From a virus, in IMG/VR virus record IMGVR_UViG_3300009537_000208, positions 1 through 21,499 of that record: 21,499 nt of DNA; one strand, 5' to 3'. Positions 15,350 through 20,722 of this stretch are shown piece after piece (the stretch's first letter is position 1; the number at the start of each line of letters is the position of its first letter). The notes beneath the pieces were generated by a model. The model ran no database searches. It was given only the letters and a program-made list of their open reading frames with translations, and was not told the DNA's origin. Position numbers and translations under genes: made by a program.

Positions 15350-15359
15350 CTGTTCTCCC

Positions 15360-15401
15360 CCCCCCGTCGGGGCGGCGATTTTCTACCGCCCCGGCGGGGG
15401 G
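15360..15401. terminator. Long GC hairpin between the two repeat-array units
   Basis: CCCCCGTCGGGGCGG (15361-15375) pairs with CCGCCCCGGCGGGGG (15386-15400) across a ten-base loop CGATTTTCTA, with one G-T wobble and an extra C-G pair outside. It follows the two-gene plus-strand operon by about 100 bases and could stop transcription, although no U-run follows the stem. A role in replication or as a recombination barrier is also possible. Confidence 0.5.
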
Positions 15402-15427
15402 ACCTCTTCAAAGATTCTTCACCAAAT

Positions 15428-15466
15428 GGCACCTGACGGCCGGTTACGTCAGTTCACGGCACGGCG
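15428..15466 (+). repeat. 39-bp direct repeat, copy 2
   Basis: Second copy of the 39-bp unit, 173 bases after the first, with one mismatch. It retains the CTGACG-N8-CGTCAG inner palindrome and leads directly into the long pentamer array. A shorter ten-base part (CCTGACGGCC) occurs a third time at 15927-15936, over the stop of the zincin-like gene. Confidence 0.9.
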
Positions 15467-15557
15467 GGGCGGGGCGAGGCACGGCAAGGCCGGGCGGGGC
15501 GCGGCAGGGCCGGGCGGGGCTAGGCAGGGCCGGGCGCGGCTAGGCGCGGCCAGGCTG
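15458..15557 (+). repeat. Pentamer array 2: twenty perfect GGCNN units
   Basis: One hundred bases in which every fifth position starts GGC: units run GGCAC, GGCGG, GGCGG, GGCGA, GGCAC, and so on to GGCCA, GGCTG. The last two bases vary freely while GGC never fails. A 5-base period is not a coding period and equals about half a DNA turn, so GGC alternates between helix faces. It begins inside repeat copy 2 and ends about 65 bases before the next gene. Confidence 0.9.
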
Positions 15558-15622
15558 GTGCGAGGCCAACTTCCCCCGGGGCGACTGGTAACTCGGTCGC
15601 TCCGGGGGGTATCTTGGGACCC

Positions 15623-15931
15623 ATGAAGCGCGTTCTCCGGTGGTTTCTGACGGTGTTCCAGGGCGGCGAGCGCCCGGACGGGTTCACGGCGTTCGGCCGC
15701 ACGATCTGGTTCACCGACGCCCCGTCGCCGGGTCTGGTCGCGCACGAGGCGCTACACCGGGAGCAGCAGGCTCGAGACGGGTGGCGGTACTACGTCCGTT
15801 ACGGCTGGGAGCTCGTCACAAAGGGATACCGGGAAGTCAGCTACGAGAAAGAGGCCTACGAGGCACAGCGGCGGGTGAACGAGACGCGCTCAGGTCCCAG
15901 CAGCCCGCCGCCACCCCGCCGTAGCCCCTGA
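15623..15931 (+). CDS. Small zincin-like metallopeptidase domain protein
   Basis: 102 residues from ATG 15623 (MKRVLRWFLTVFQGGERPDG). A TTG three codons earlier is possible, since G-rich sequence lies close before both. The motif HEALHREQQ (about 43-51) is a HExxH zinc-protease signature followed by Gln, as in DUF4157-like and other small zincins. Further on, YVRYGWELVTKGYREVSYEKEAYEAQ supplies Glu residues for a third zinc ligand. No signal peptide is clear. After the domain the frame enters a Ser/Pro tail (SGPSSPPPPRRSP) and stops at TGA. The role is unknown: a structural processing or host-directed peptidase is possible. It is monocistronic. Confidence 0.7.
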   Translation: MKRVLRWFLTVFQGGERPDGFTAFGRTIWFTDAPSPGLVAHEALHREQQARDGWRYYVRYGWELVTKGYREVSYEKEAYEAQRRVNETRSGPSSPPPPRRSP

Positions 15932-16185
15932 CGGCCCCCGCTGCGCCACCCGCGCCCGGTCAGCCCGCTCCTCCCGGCCCCGCTCCCTCCCCGCCCGCCG
16001 CGACCGCGTCCTCCAACACCACCACGCCCACTCATCATCCCCAGCCACCCCCCGCGGCGGCTCCACCCACCACCACTGCCCACGGTCCCGCTCCAATCTC
16101 CCCTTACACCCCTGTCCTCCCGGTGGCGGTGTTCCAGGTAGACCGTCTGGCTTGCTATTCAGCCGCGCTTTGCCGGAGCCGCTAA
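15925..16185 (+). pseudogene. Pro/Ala/Thr-rich open frame, possible displaced C-terminus of the zincin-like protein
   Basis: In the -1 frame relative to the zincin-like gene, 86 codons are open to TAA 16183-16185. They read almost only Pro, Ala, Thr, Ser, Gly and His (for example APAAPPAPGQPAPPGPAPSP, TASSNTTTPTHHPQPPP), then end in a normal-looking VLPVAVFQVDRLACYSAALC. The other two plus frames are rich in Arg and Cys. This resembles a linker plus a short C-terminal segment that lost its frame by a shift or a nonsense change (TAG 15922-15924). It may equally be a compositional effect of C-rich DNA. There is no start codon of its own. Confidence 0.3.
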
Positions 16186-16718
16186 TCGGGGGCACCGCGA
16201 CGCCGCGCGTGGATAGCGGCCCCAGCGCGCCCCCAGCTGCCCGTGGGGCCGGTGACAGACCCCCCCTCAGCAGGTAGCGCGGTGGTATTCGTCGGCCGCA
16301 TGCTGACCATACAAGCCTCGCCACGTCATCATGTCAAGTAGCATGCGGTGCGGCAAAGGGTCCGGGGAGGGGTAAAATTGTGGGGGAGGGGAGTCGAGGC
16401 CGTGTTTGCCTCTGCGTTTTCCCCCCGGGGGGTGGGTGTCACTGCGCTGCGCACCCCCCGGGGGGTCAATCTGGACCGAGACCCCCCCCCGGTCCTTCGC
16501 TGCGAGCGTAGCCCCCCATACAATTGGCGCTTGCAACCCCGCGTAACCATTGAGCAGCGTGGGGGCTGGAGCCAGTGCAGAGGATTGGCTCCGACGGGAT
16601 GCAGGGGCCCCGGGCCGCAGCGGGGTATCGGCGAGGGGAGGGGGTTTTGGTGGCGAGTGGTGGGTGGGGCGATGGGGACCTCCCTTGGCCTCCCCCGGCC
16701 TGGCCTCCCTTGACCTCC
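16186..16718. other. Gene-poor, compositionally skewed stretch
   Basis: No convincing gene is seen here on either strand: open frames are Pro/Arg/Gly-rich, lack ribosome binding sites and overlap each other. The DNA is patchy, with C-rich plus strand changing to G-rich near 16360-16400 (GGGGAGGGG runs) and again at 16620-16680. It includes the paired GC palindromes described separately. It may be intergenic spacer or replication-related DNA. Confidence 0.5.
16421..16465. repeat. Two CCCCCCGGGGGG palindromes forming a larger inverted repeat
   Basis: CCCCCCGGGGGG occurs at 16421-16432 and again at 16454-16465. The flanks GGGGGGTG (16427-16434) and CACCCCCC (16452-16459) are also inverted, so alternative foldings exist: two small hairpins or one larger stem. 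A TTTT precedes the left copy. The element is isolated in non-coding DNA and could be a strong structural signal or a bidirectional terminator. Confidence 0.6.
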
Positions 16719-17054
16719 TCACGCGCGCCCCTTCCTCGCACGTACCTCGTCCCGCAGCGTAGCCGGCTCGTCCCCACTGATGTCCTCACCCCTGGCGAGC
16801 CGTCGCACGCGAGCGGCCTGCACCGTCGCCTGCACCTGGGTCCAGTCAGCGACAGCGCGGCGTAGGGCGCGGCGGCGAATCCGGTAGATGCCTCGCCTAT
16901 CCTTCGACGCACGCAACCACCCGCGTGCAATCCACCGATGCACCGTTAGCAGCGTAACTCCCCATGCGCGTGCTACCTGGGTCGTCGTGTACCGCTCGCC
17001 GTGCCCCCTGCCCGGGAGCCGCAGGGCCCGTCGTGGGTCGCGTGGTAATCCCAT
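16719..17054 (-). CDS. Helix-turn-helix DNA-binding protein (MerR/excisionase-like)
   Basis: 111 residues. Residues about 20-70 read RYTTTQVARAWGVTLLTVHR then WIARGWLRASKDRRGIYRI, the pattern of MerR-type or excisionase winged-helix domains (HTH_17-like): TTTQVARAWGV is the first helix pair and VHRWIARGWL the recognition helix. The C-terminal part is basic and helical (QVQATVQAARVRRLARGEDI). It is likely a regulator or a recombination directionality factor; no integrase is in view to decide. ATG 17054 has no clear Shine-Dalgarno site, and a TATAGT box lies six bases upstream, so the message may be leaderless. Confidence 0.75.
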   Translation of the reverse strand: MGLPRDPRRALRLPGRGHGERYTTTQVARAWGVTLLTVHRWIARGWLRASKDRRGIYRIRRRALRRAVADWTQVQATVQAARVRRLARGEDISGDEPATLRDEVRARKGRA

Positions 17055-17060
17055 ATCACC

Positions 17061-17066
17061 ACTATA
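17061..17066 (-). promoter_or_regulatory. TATAGT -10 element of a probably leaderless gene
   Basis: Minus-strand TATAGT ends six bases before ATG 17054, which would place transcription start at or next to the start codon. No good -35 hexamer is seen in the preceding (GC)n tract at 17080-17090. There is also no purine-rich ribosome binding site, which agrees with leaderless translation. Confidence 0.4.
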
Positions 17067-17093
17067 CCTATATACTCACGCGCGCGCGCGTAC

Positions 17094-17177
17094 CTAGGAC
17101 ACGCCAGAACGCACGAAGGCCCGTCCGGGGGCTCTCACCCCTAGACGGGCCCGTACTCGCGTCCTGGCGTGTCCTAG
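17094..17177 (-). terminator. Nested inverted repeat: terminator-like stem inside 19-bp arms
   Basis: Outer arms CTAGGACACGCCAGAACGC (17094-17112) and its inverse (17159-17177) match at 18 of 19 bases. Inside, GGCCCGTC (17118-17125) pairs with GACGGGCC (17144-17151) and a GGGG/CCCC pair extends it; on the minus strand this stem is followed by TTCGTGC. It begins at the stop codon of the ribbon-helix-helix gene, so it probably ends that transcript. The long outer arms are more than a simple terminator needs. Confidence 0.6.
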
Positions 17178-17437
17178 ACGCGTGTCACGCGGCGTATCGC
17201 GTCCCTGGCCGCCTCCGTCCGGGTCTCGCCTCGCCGCTGTGCGTAGGTGTCCAGGTCCCGTAGCTCGTCGCGCCGTAGCCGCACGCCTACGGTAGTCGTG
17301 TGTGTGTCCCCGTAGCCGTTGGGGTCCGTGGTGCCCGGGGGGCGGCCGGGCCGGCGGGGGGGCGCACACCCCGCGTGGTAGGGGCCCACGCGGTGCTGGC
17401 GTGGGCGGATGGGCAGGTGGCAGGCGGGGCAGGTCAT
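17174..17437 (-). CDS. Zinc-knuckle plus ribbon-helix-helix DNA-binding protein
   Basis: 87 residues from ATG 17437 with GAGAGGG four bases upstream. Residues 2-25 (TCPACHLPIRPRQ, then YHAGCAPP) carry C3, C6, H21 and C24, a small zinc site. After a Pro/Gly linker, residues about 50-85 fit an Arc/CopG-type ribbon-helix-helix: a strand (TTTVGVRLRRDEL) and two helices (LRDLDTYAQRRGETRTEAAR, DAIRRVTRV). It probably represses its own operon or another phage promoter. The start overlaps the previous stop by four bases (ATGA). The TAG stop lies in the outer arm of the terminator repeat. Confidence 0.75.
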   Translation of the reverse strand: MTCPACHLPIRPRQHRVGPYHAGCAPPRRPGRPPGTTDPNGYGDTHTTTVGVRLRRDELRDLDTYAQRRGETRTEAARDAIRRVTRV

Positions 17438-17691
17438 CGCGCCCTCTCTGCGGGCCAGATGGCCGCGCTACCCGGCCTCCACCCGCCGGGGGGCCAGACC
17501 CTCCCGTTGTAACTCACCCGGCCGGCCTCGGTCCCGTCGTCCCGCGTGATTACTCCGCCGCGCCATCCGCTGGCACCTAGGTCGTGGTCGTCGATGTGCC
17601 GCCTGCATGCCTCCGACGCCTCCTGCAGCGTGGCCACCGGCACCGTGATGCCGTCGTCGAGTGTCACGGTCATAGCAGACCAGGCCCCCAT
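17434..17691 (-). CDS. Small conserved phage protein of unknown function
   Basis: 85 residues from ATG 17691, with GGAGGGG upstream in the shared GGAGGGGCGCTAG leader; an internal ATG at codon 7 is an alternative. It reads TVTLDDGITVPVATLQEASE, HIDDHDLGASGWRGGVI, then RVSYNGRVWPPGGWRPG. The pattern of a short strand, an acidic helix, GASGW and VSYNGRVW is one I associate with small phage proteins annotated only as hypothetical. It overlaps the ribbon-helix-helix gene by four bases, so the two are probably co-translated. Confidence 0.65.
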   Translation of the reverse strand: MGAWSAMTVTLDDGITVPVATLQEASEACRRHIDDHDLGASGWRGGVITRDDGTEAGRVSYNGRVWPPGGWRPGSAAIWPAERAR

Positions 17692-17693
17692 GA

Positions 17694-17756
17694 CTAGCGC
17701 CCCTCCTGGAGCCGAGCGCCAGACACGGCAAACTCGACCTCTTTTGAATCCCTCAT
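17694..17756 (-). CDS. Possible 20-aa micro-protein
   Basis: ATG 17756 is preceded by AGGAGG with a five-base spacer and opens MRDSKEVEFAVSGARLQEGR before TAG 17694. That stop falls in the shared GCGCTAG initiation leader of the following gene. It is short enough to arise by chance, but the ribosome binding site is as good as those of its neighbours. It may be a coupling leader rather than a functional peptide. Confidence 0.4.
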   Translation of the reverse strand: MRDSKEVEFAVSGARLQEGR

Positions 17757-17765
17757 GGCATCCTC

Positions 17766-18110
17766 CTAGTCAGCGAGATCGTCATAGTGATCATCACAGG
17801 ATGGCCCCAGCGACGCATGCATAGTGGCTGGCAGTGAGCACCGCGTACATCGGGTCACCGGGCGTGTGTCAGTCGCCGCCATGGCGCCGGCGGCACGCCG
17901 AGCGCGCTCCGCATCGCGCGCATCCTCTAGCGAGCGCAGACGATTGATCAATTCGCGGTGAGCGGCGGCAAAATCGCCCCATGGCATGCCCACGCGTTCG
18001 ACCTCATCGCGCGTGTAGTCATGATACATGATCGCGTATGCGTCCCTCAGCACGTCGTCGTCGGTGAGTCGAGCTCGGTCGCGGACCAGTTCGCAGAACG
18101 TCATGGCCAT
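17766..18110 (-). CDS. Small protein with C-terminal zinc motif, unknown function
   Basis: 114 residues from ATG 18110 (MAMTFCELVRDRARLTDDDV), supported by GGGAGGGG seven bases upstream; ATG 18104 is an alternative. The middle is acidic and helical (VLRDAYAIMYHDYTRDEVER, FAAAHRELINRLRSLEDA). The C-terminus has RCTRCSLPATMHASLGPSCDDHYDDL, given here in parts: C-x2-C in CTRC and a late C..H in CDDH, a probable zinc site. The open frame upstream of this start is a shadow of the next gene. It resembles small phage early proteins; no family recognised. Confidence 0.65.
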   Translation of the reverse strand: MAMTFCELVRDRARLTDDDVLRDAYAIMYHDYTRDEVERVGMPWGDFAAAHRELINRLRSLEDARDAERARRAAGAMAATDTRPVTRCTRCSLPATMHASLGPSCDDHYDDLAD

Positions 18111-18111
18111 G

Positions 18112-18381
18112 CTAGCGCCCCTCCCGGGTGCCATCATCATCATCCAGCCCGATGCCCAAGCCCCGCGCGATATCCTCGTAGTCCGAGCCCCCGACGAACG
18201 CCGCCAGCGAGCGCGCCATGCGCGGCTCGCCCACGTATACGGATACGCCACATTCGCGACACTCGGCGTACCCACCCTGCGCCCCATCCGGGACGTCATG
18301 CGGGCGCCGGACCGACACCCACTGTCCGCGCCGCGCGCCGCGCCTCGCAATTTCTCGCTGCATGCAGGTTTTCGTCGCCAT
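18112..18381 (-). CDS. Small protein with CxxC motif, unknown function
   Basis: 89 residues from ATG 18381 (MATKTCMQREIARRGARRGQ), supported by GGGAGG nine bases upstream within the shared leader. The N-terminus is basic and the C-terminus is strongly acidic (GIGLDDDDGTREGR). YAECRECGVSVYVGEPRMAR carries a C-x2-C pair. It may form half of a zinc ribbon. The TAG stop is one base from the next ATG in the sequence CGCTAGCATGG. No family recognised. Confidence 0.6.
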   Translation of the reverse strand: MATKTCMQREIARRGARRGQWVSVRRPHDVPDGAQGGYAECRECGVSVYVGEPRMARSLAAFVGGSDYEDIARGLGIGLDDDDGTREGR

Positions 18382-18382
18382 G

Positions 18383-18619
18383 CTAGCGCACCTCCCGGAC
18401 CGCTGCGCCAGGGTACGCCGCCACCAGCGCGGCGCGCACGTCGTCACTCGAGCCCTCGGCGTAGTCGTCCATGTTGACGCGAAACGTCACCTTCATGGAG
18501 TCCTCGACGATGCGAGCATCGTCTCCGGACCCTGTCCAGACCTCGGCGTACCAGCCTGGACTCGCGCGGTCGGTGGTGTCGTAGCGGTACGTGATTGCCA
18601 TGTCCTGTGTCCTCGTCAT
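18383..18619 (-). CDS. Small protein of unknown function
   Basis: 78 residues from ATG 18619 (MTRTQDMAITYRYDTTDRAS), preceded by AGAGGAGATGAGG; ATG 18601 (MAITYRY) is an alternative. It reads as a small alpha/beta protein: AITYRYDTTD, GWYAEVWTGSG, MKVTFRVNMDDYAEGSSDDV, AALVAAYPGAAVREVR. It ends in TAG within the GCGCTAGC leader of the next gene, so translation may be coupled. No family recognised. Confidence 0.6.
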   Translation of the reverse strand: MTRTQDMAITYRYDTTDRASPGWYAEVWTGSGDDARIVEDSMKVTFRVNMDDYAEGSSDDVRAALVAAYPGAAVREVR

Positions 18620-18636
18620 CGCCTCATCTCCTCTCT

Positions 18637-18882
18637 CTAGTCGAGAAACGCGATGTTTCGACCCGCCCGTCCCCCGGGAGTTGTGGCGGTGTAGCGGTAG
18701 CTATATCCATAATACTCATCGTCCGTTACCACTTTGACGTCCGTGAAGCCGTTCGCTTTGGCGTGCGCTTCGACGATCCGGAGCGCTTCTTTCATCCCTC
18801 CCATAACGTCTACTTCTCTGAGCGTCGCGAGCGTCCCTGAACACGTCATCAATCGGAGGACCATTGCGGTTGACTTGCTCAT
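18637..18882 (-). CDS. Small protein of unknown function
   Basis: 81 residues from ATG 18882 (MSKSTAMVLRLMTCSGTLAT), with GAGGAG six bases upstream; ATG 18888 and a GTG at 18954 are longer options. A helical first half (MGGMKEALRIVEAHAKANG) is followed by a beta-rich end (TDVKVVTDDEYYGYSYRYTA), which suggests a small alpha/beta fold. The leader AGAGGAGATGAGG is the same as that before 18619. It is the first gene of the small-ORF string. No family recognised. Confidence 0.6.
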   Translation of the reverse strand: MSKSTAMVLRLMTCSGTLATLREVDVMGGMKEALRIVEAHAKANGFTDVKVVTDDEYYGYSYRYTATTPGGRAGRNIAFLD

Positions 18883-18997
18883 GCCCATCTCCTCATCTCC
18901 TCTCAGAGCGTCCATCGCTCGCACTATCGATACTCTCACAGTCTCTCGTATCACGCTAGCGGAAAATAGCTGGGGGTTTGTTCAGTAGGGTCCCGTC

Positions 18998-19008
18998 ACT
19001 GTCACAGT
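18998..19008. repeat. ACTGTCACAGT palindrome upstream of the small-gene string
   Basis: A perfect 5-1-5 palindrome overlaps the stop codon of the clamp-like gene, about 115 bases before the first small gene. It could be an operator for a promoter in the gap 18883-19001 or part of a weak terminator. No clear -35/-10 pair is seen there. Confidence 0.3.
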
Positions 19009-19592
19009 CGGCACGGCATCAGCAGCCCGCACGCGCCGTCGTCGCGGCCCGTCTCGACGCGAATAGGGTCATGGGGCACGCTGTAGGTCCGCCTGTCTGC
19101 ATCGGGCGCATCGGTTTCGACCTTCACGCGGAATGTCAGCGCGACACCCTGGAATTTCTCCCCGCCGCGACCGATTGCCTTGGCCAGTTCTGCCAGGAGC
19201 GCCACGTCCAGACACACTGTCACGGTCCCCGGTTCGCCGCGACCTACCCCAGACATAGTGTTCAGGATAGGGTCAATCGGAGGGAATGACACACCGTCGG
19301 GGACCGCTGGACGCGGGAAGCGCATTCCGCCTTTGATGGATACTTCGCCATTGGGATGGAGCCAGGTCTCGTTATCCTTGCGGCATGCTTTGCGCGCCGC
19401 CTTTACCGCGTCGGCAGAGATCATGCCGCCATCATCGCCGTGCTCGTGAGTAACAGGAACGACGGCCAGAACGCTTCCATTCGTCGCACACAGGCGCTTT
19501 TTCTCGACGTCGAAATATACGTGGTTCAGTTGCGGACGAGTGGCGTCCTTGCTAACGACTCTTTCGATCTCACAGTTCGTCGGGAATTTCAT
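19002..19592 (-). CDS. Sliding-clamp-like (DnaN-related) phage protein
   Basis: 196 residues from ATG 19592 (MKFPTNCEIERVVSKDATRP), with AAAGGA about nine bases upstream; a TTG at 19649 is possible but would code the leader repeat. The pattern KDATRPQLNHVYFDVEKKRL, CATNGSVLAVVPV, ISADAVKAARKA, then FPRPAVPDGVSFPPIDPILN resembles domains of DNA polymerase III beta subunits and phage clamp-like proteins, where RP-L-V-F and TDGH/ATNG motifs recur. It is shorter than a full clamp (about 370 residues), so it would be a two-domain or single-subunit variant. The role would be tethering of polymerase or other replication factors. This is a pattern-based call. Confidence 0.5.
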   Translation of the reverse strand: MKFPTNCEIERVVSKDATRPQLNHVYFDVEKKRLCATNGSVLAVVPVTHEHGDDGGMISADAVKAARKACRKDNETWLHPNGEVSIKGGMRFPRPAVPDGVSFPPIDPILNTMSGVGRGEPGTVTVCLDVALLAELAKAIGRGGEKFQGVALTFRVKVETDAPDADRRTYSVPHDPIRVETGRDDGACGLLMPCRL

Positions 19593-19653
19593 TTTTGCCG
19601 TTCCTTTCCGTTCGTTTGTTCGTTTTCGCTTGATGGTTTGTGTCGCCAAGGAG

Positions 19654-19671
19654 GGGCCCGCCCCCGGGCCC
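19654..19671. terminator. GGGCCCG-CCCC-CGGGCCC hairpin between two genes
   Basis: GGGCCCG (19654-19660) and CGGGCCC (19665-19671) form a perfect 7-bp stem with a four-base loop, just after the DUF932 gene stop on the minus strand. No U-run follows. It may attenuate read-through into the clamp-like gene, or be a protein site. Confidence 0.45.
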
Positions 19672-19688
19672 TACCCAAGCGGCACGAA

Positions 19689-20642
19689 CTAGGACGCCAG
19701 AAGCGCGAGCGCCCGCTCTTTCAACGCCGCGCCCGAGCCGAACCACGCGCTAGCGAGCCTGCTATCCTCCGCCGAGTCGTCCCCCGTGCGCCGGGTTGAC
19801 CGGTAGTGGTCCGCGTACTCCGTGACCGCGTTGAATGCTGCCCAGCGCGTACCACGGACCGCGTAGTTGCCGCGCCCGGTTTCGAACAGGTCAATGACCC
19901 GCTCGCGCATGCCTTCGAGGCGGGGCGAGGGCTTCGCGACGTCCGACGGAAAGAGCTCCTCGGCAAACGCCCGCATGCCCGACGCGGTCATTTGCGCGTG
20001 ATACATGCGCTGTCCCCGCTCGCGGAACCGTTCCAGCATGTCAACCGCCGCGTGAATTCGCTCAACTGCCCCCTCGAATTCGAGGTTGCCTTTCCTTGTG
20101 TGACCCATCGTCAGGCCACCATTCGCGGCGGCCCGACTCATCATGAACGTATTGCGGCACACGATCCGGGTCGTTGATGGGTTCCAGCGGTCCGTCATGC
20201 GCGAGCCATGCGAAATGGTGAGAGTGAGGTAGCCGCGCATTTCGTCGCCGCCGATGTCGAAGGTCCGCATTTGTGCCTGGATCCACGCGAGCTTGCCCCC
20301 CGCGAAAACGCCCGCGTTGCTGTAGCCTTCCAGGAGGCCAGCTTCCACTAGACGGTCGAACGCGGACAGGCCCAGCACGTTCTGATTCGGCTGATACTGA
20401 CTGCCGACCACGGATAGCGGTGCGCCGTTGTCGTCGCGGACGAGCGCAAACGCGCCCGGCATCGCGCGCCCGTCGGGTAGGCGCAGGGCGCGCTTGCTCA
20501 CGGTCCAGTCGACGCGGGCCGCGTTGAGGATCTGCGATGCCTTGACCCGGTGAACCTCGGTCGAAAGCTCGCGCGCATCTGTCACGCCACCGAGCAAGAG
20601 CCGACCGTTGATGCGCTCCGAAACAGGGGTGATGTCCAGCAT
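19689..20642 (-). CDS. DUF932 phage/plasmid-like protein
   Basis: 317 residues from ATG 20642. It matches the DUF932 (phage/plasmid-like) family in its landmarks: ALVRDDNGAPLSVVGSQYQP, NVLGLSAFDRLVEAG, AGVFAGGKLAWIQAQM, YLTLTISHGSRMTDRWNPST, TRIVCRNTFMMS, and a late TRWAAFNAVTEYADHYRSTR. The length is normal for the family. Its biochemical function is not settled; it is common on phages, plasmids and integrative elements, near replication or recombination genes. AAAGGAAAT lies nine bases upstream, after a run of CGAA units. The stop is TAG. Confidence 0.88.
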   Translation of the reverse strand: MLDITPVSERINGRLLLGGVTDARELSTEVHRVKASQILNAARVDWTVSKRALRLPDGRAMPGAFALVRDDNGAPLSVVGSQYQPNQNVLGLSAFDRLVEAGLLEGYSNAGVFAGGKLAWIQAQMRTFDIGGDEMRGYLTLTISHGSRMTDRWNPSTTRIVCRNTFMMSRAAANGGLTMGHTRKGNLEFEGAVERIHAAVDMLERFRERGQRMYHAQMTASGMRAFAEELFPSDVAKPSPRLEGMRERVIDLFETGRGNYAVRGTRWAAFNAVTEYADHYRSTRRTGDDSAEDSRLASAWFGSGAALKERALALLAS

Positions 20643-20665
20643 GGGGTGATTTCCTTTCGTTCGTT
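20643..20665 (-). promoter_or_regulatory. CGAA-repeat leader with ribosome binding site
   Basis: Minus strand AACGAACGAACGAAAGGAAA precedes the DUF932 ATG. The clamp-like gene at 19592 has a similar leader (ACGAACAAACGAACGG then AAAGGAAC, within about 19599-19630). Unstructured A-rich repeats before the Shine-Dalgarno site could act as a translation enhancer or as the target of a translational regulator. Confidence 0.5.
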
Positions 20666-20722
20666 CGTTGGTGGGTCTAGTCGCCCGTGTGAGGCACGCG
20701 CCGCATGCCCCAAGGCGGAGGA

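Noticed and set aside
15255-15557. CRISPR array reading of the repeats
   Set aside because: Only two copies of the 39-bp repeat, spaced 173 bp apart, with no regular spacers and no cas genes nearby.
15333-15626. Plus-strand open frame through the GGCNN array
   Set aside because: The Gly/Ala/Arg-rich translation merely reflects the pentamer repeat, which is not codon-periodic.
15890-16324. Minus-strand open frame of 144 codons opposite the Pro-rich region
   Set aside because: Arg/Gly/Trp-rich, typical of the reverse of C-rich low-complexity DNA; no ribosome binding site and it overlaps the zincin-like gene end.
16267-16722. Minus-strand open frame of 151 codons in the gene-poor stretch
   Set aside because: Its first two thirds are Pro/Arg/Gly-rich frame-translated GC DNA with no ribosome binding site. 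Only the last 25 codons (MLLDMMTWRGLYGQ...) look protein-like, which is too little to call a gene.
20677-20704. Nine-codon ORF MRRVPHTGD between the DUF932 gene and the 53-aa gene
   Set aside because: Too short and without a convincing ribosome binding site to separate from chance.
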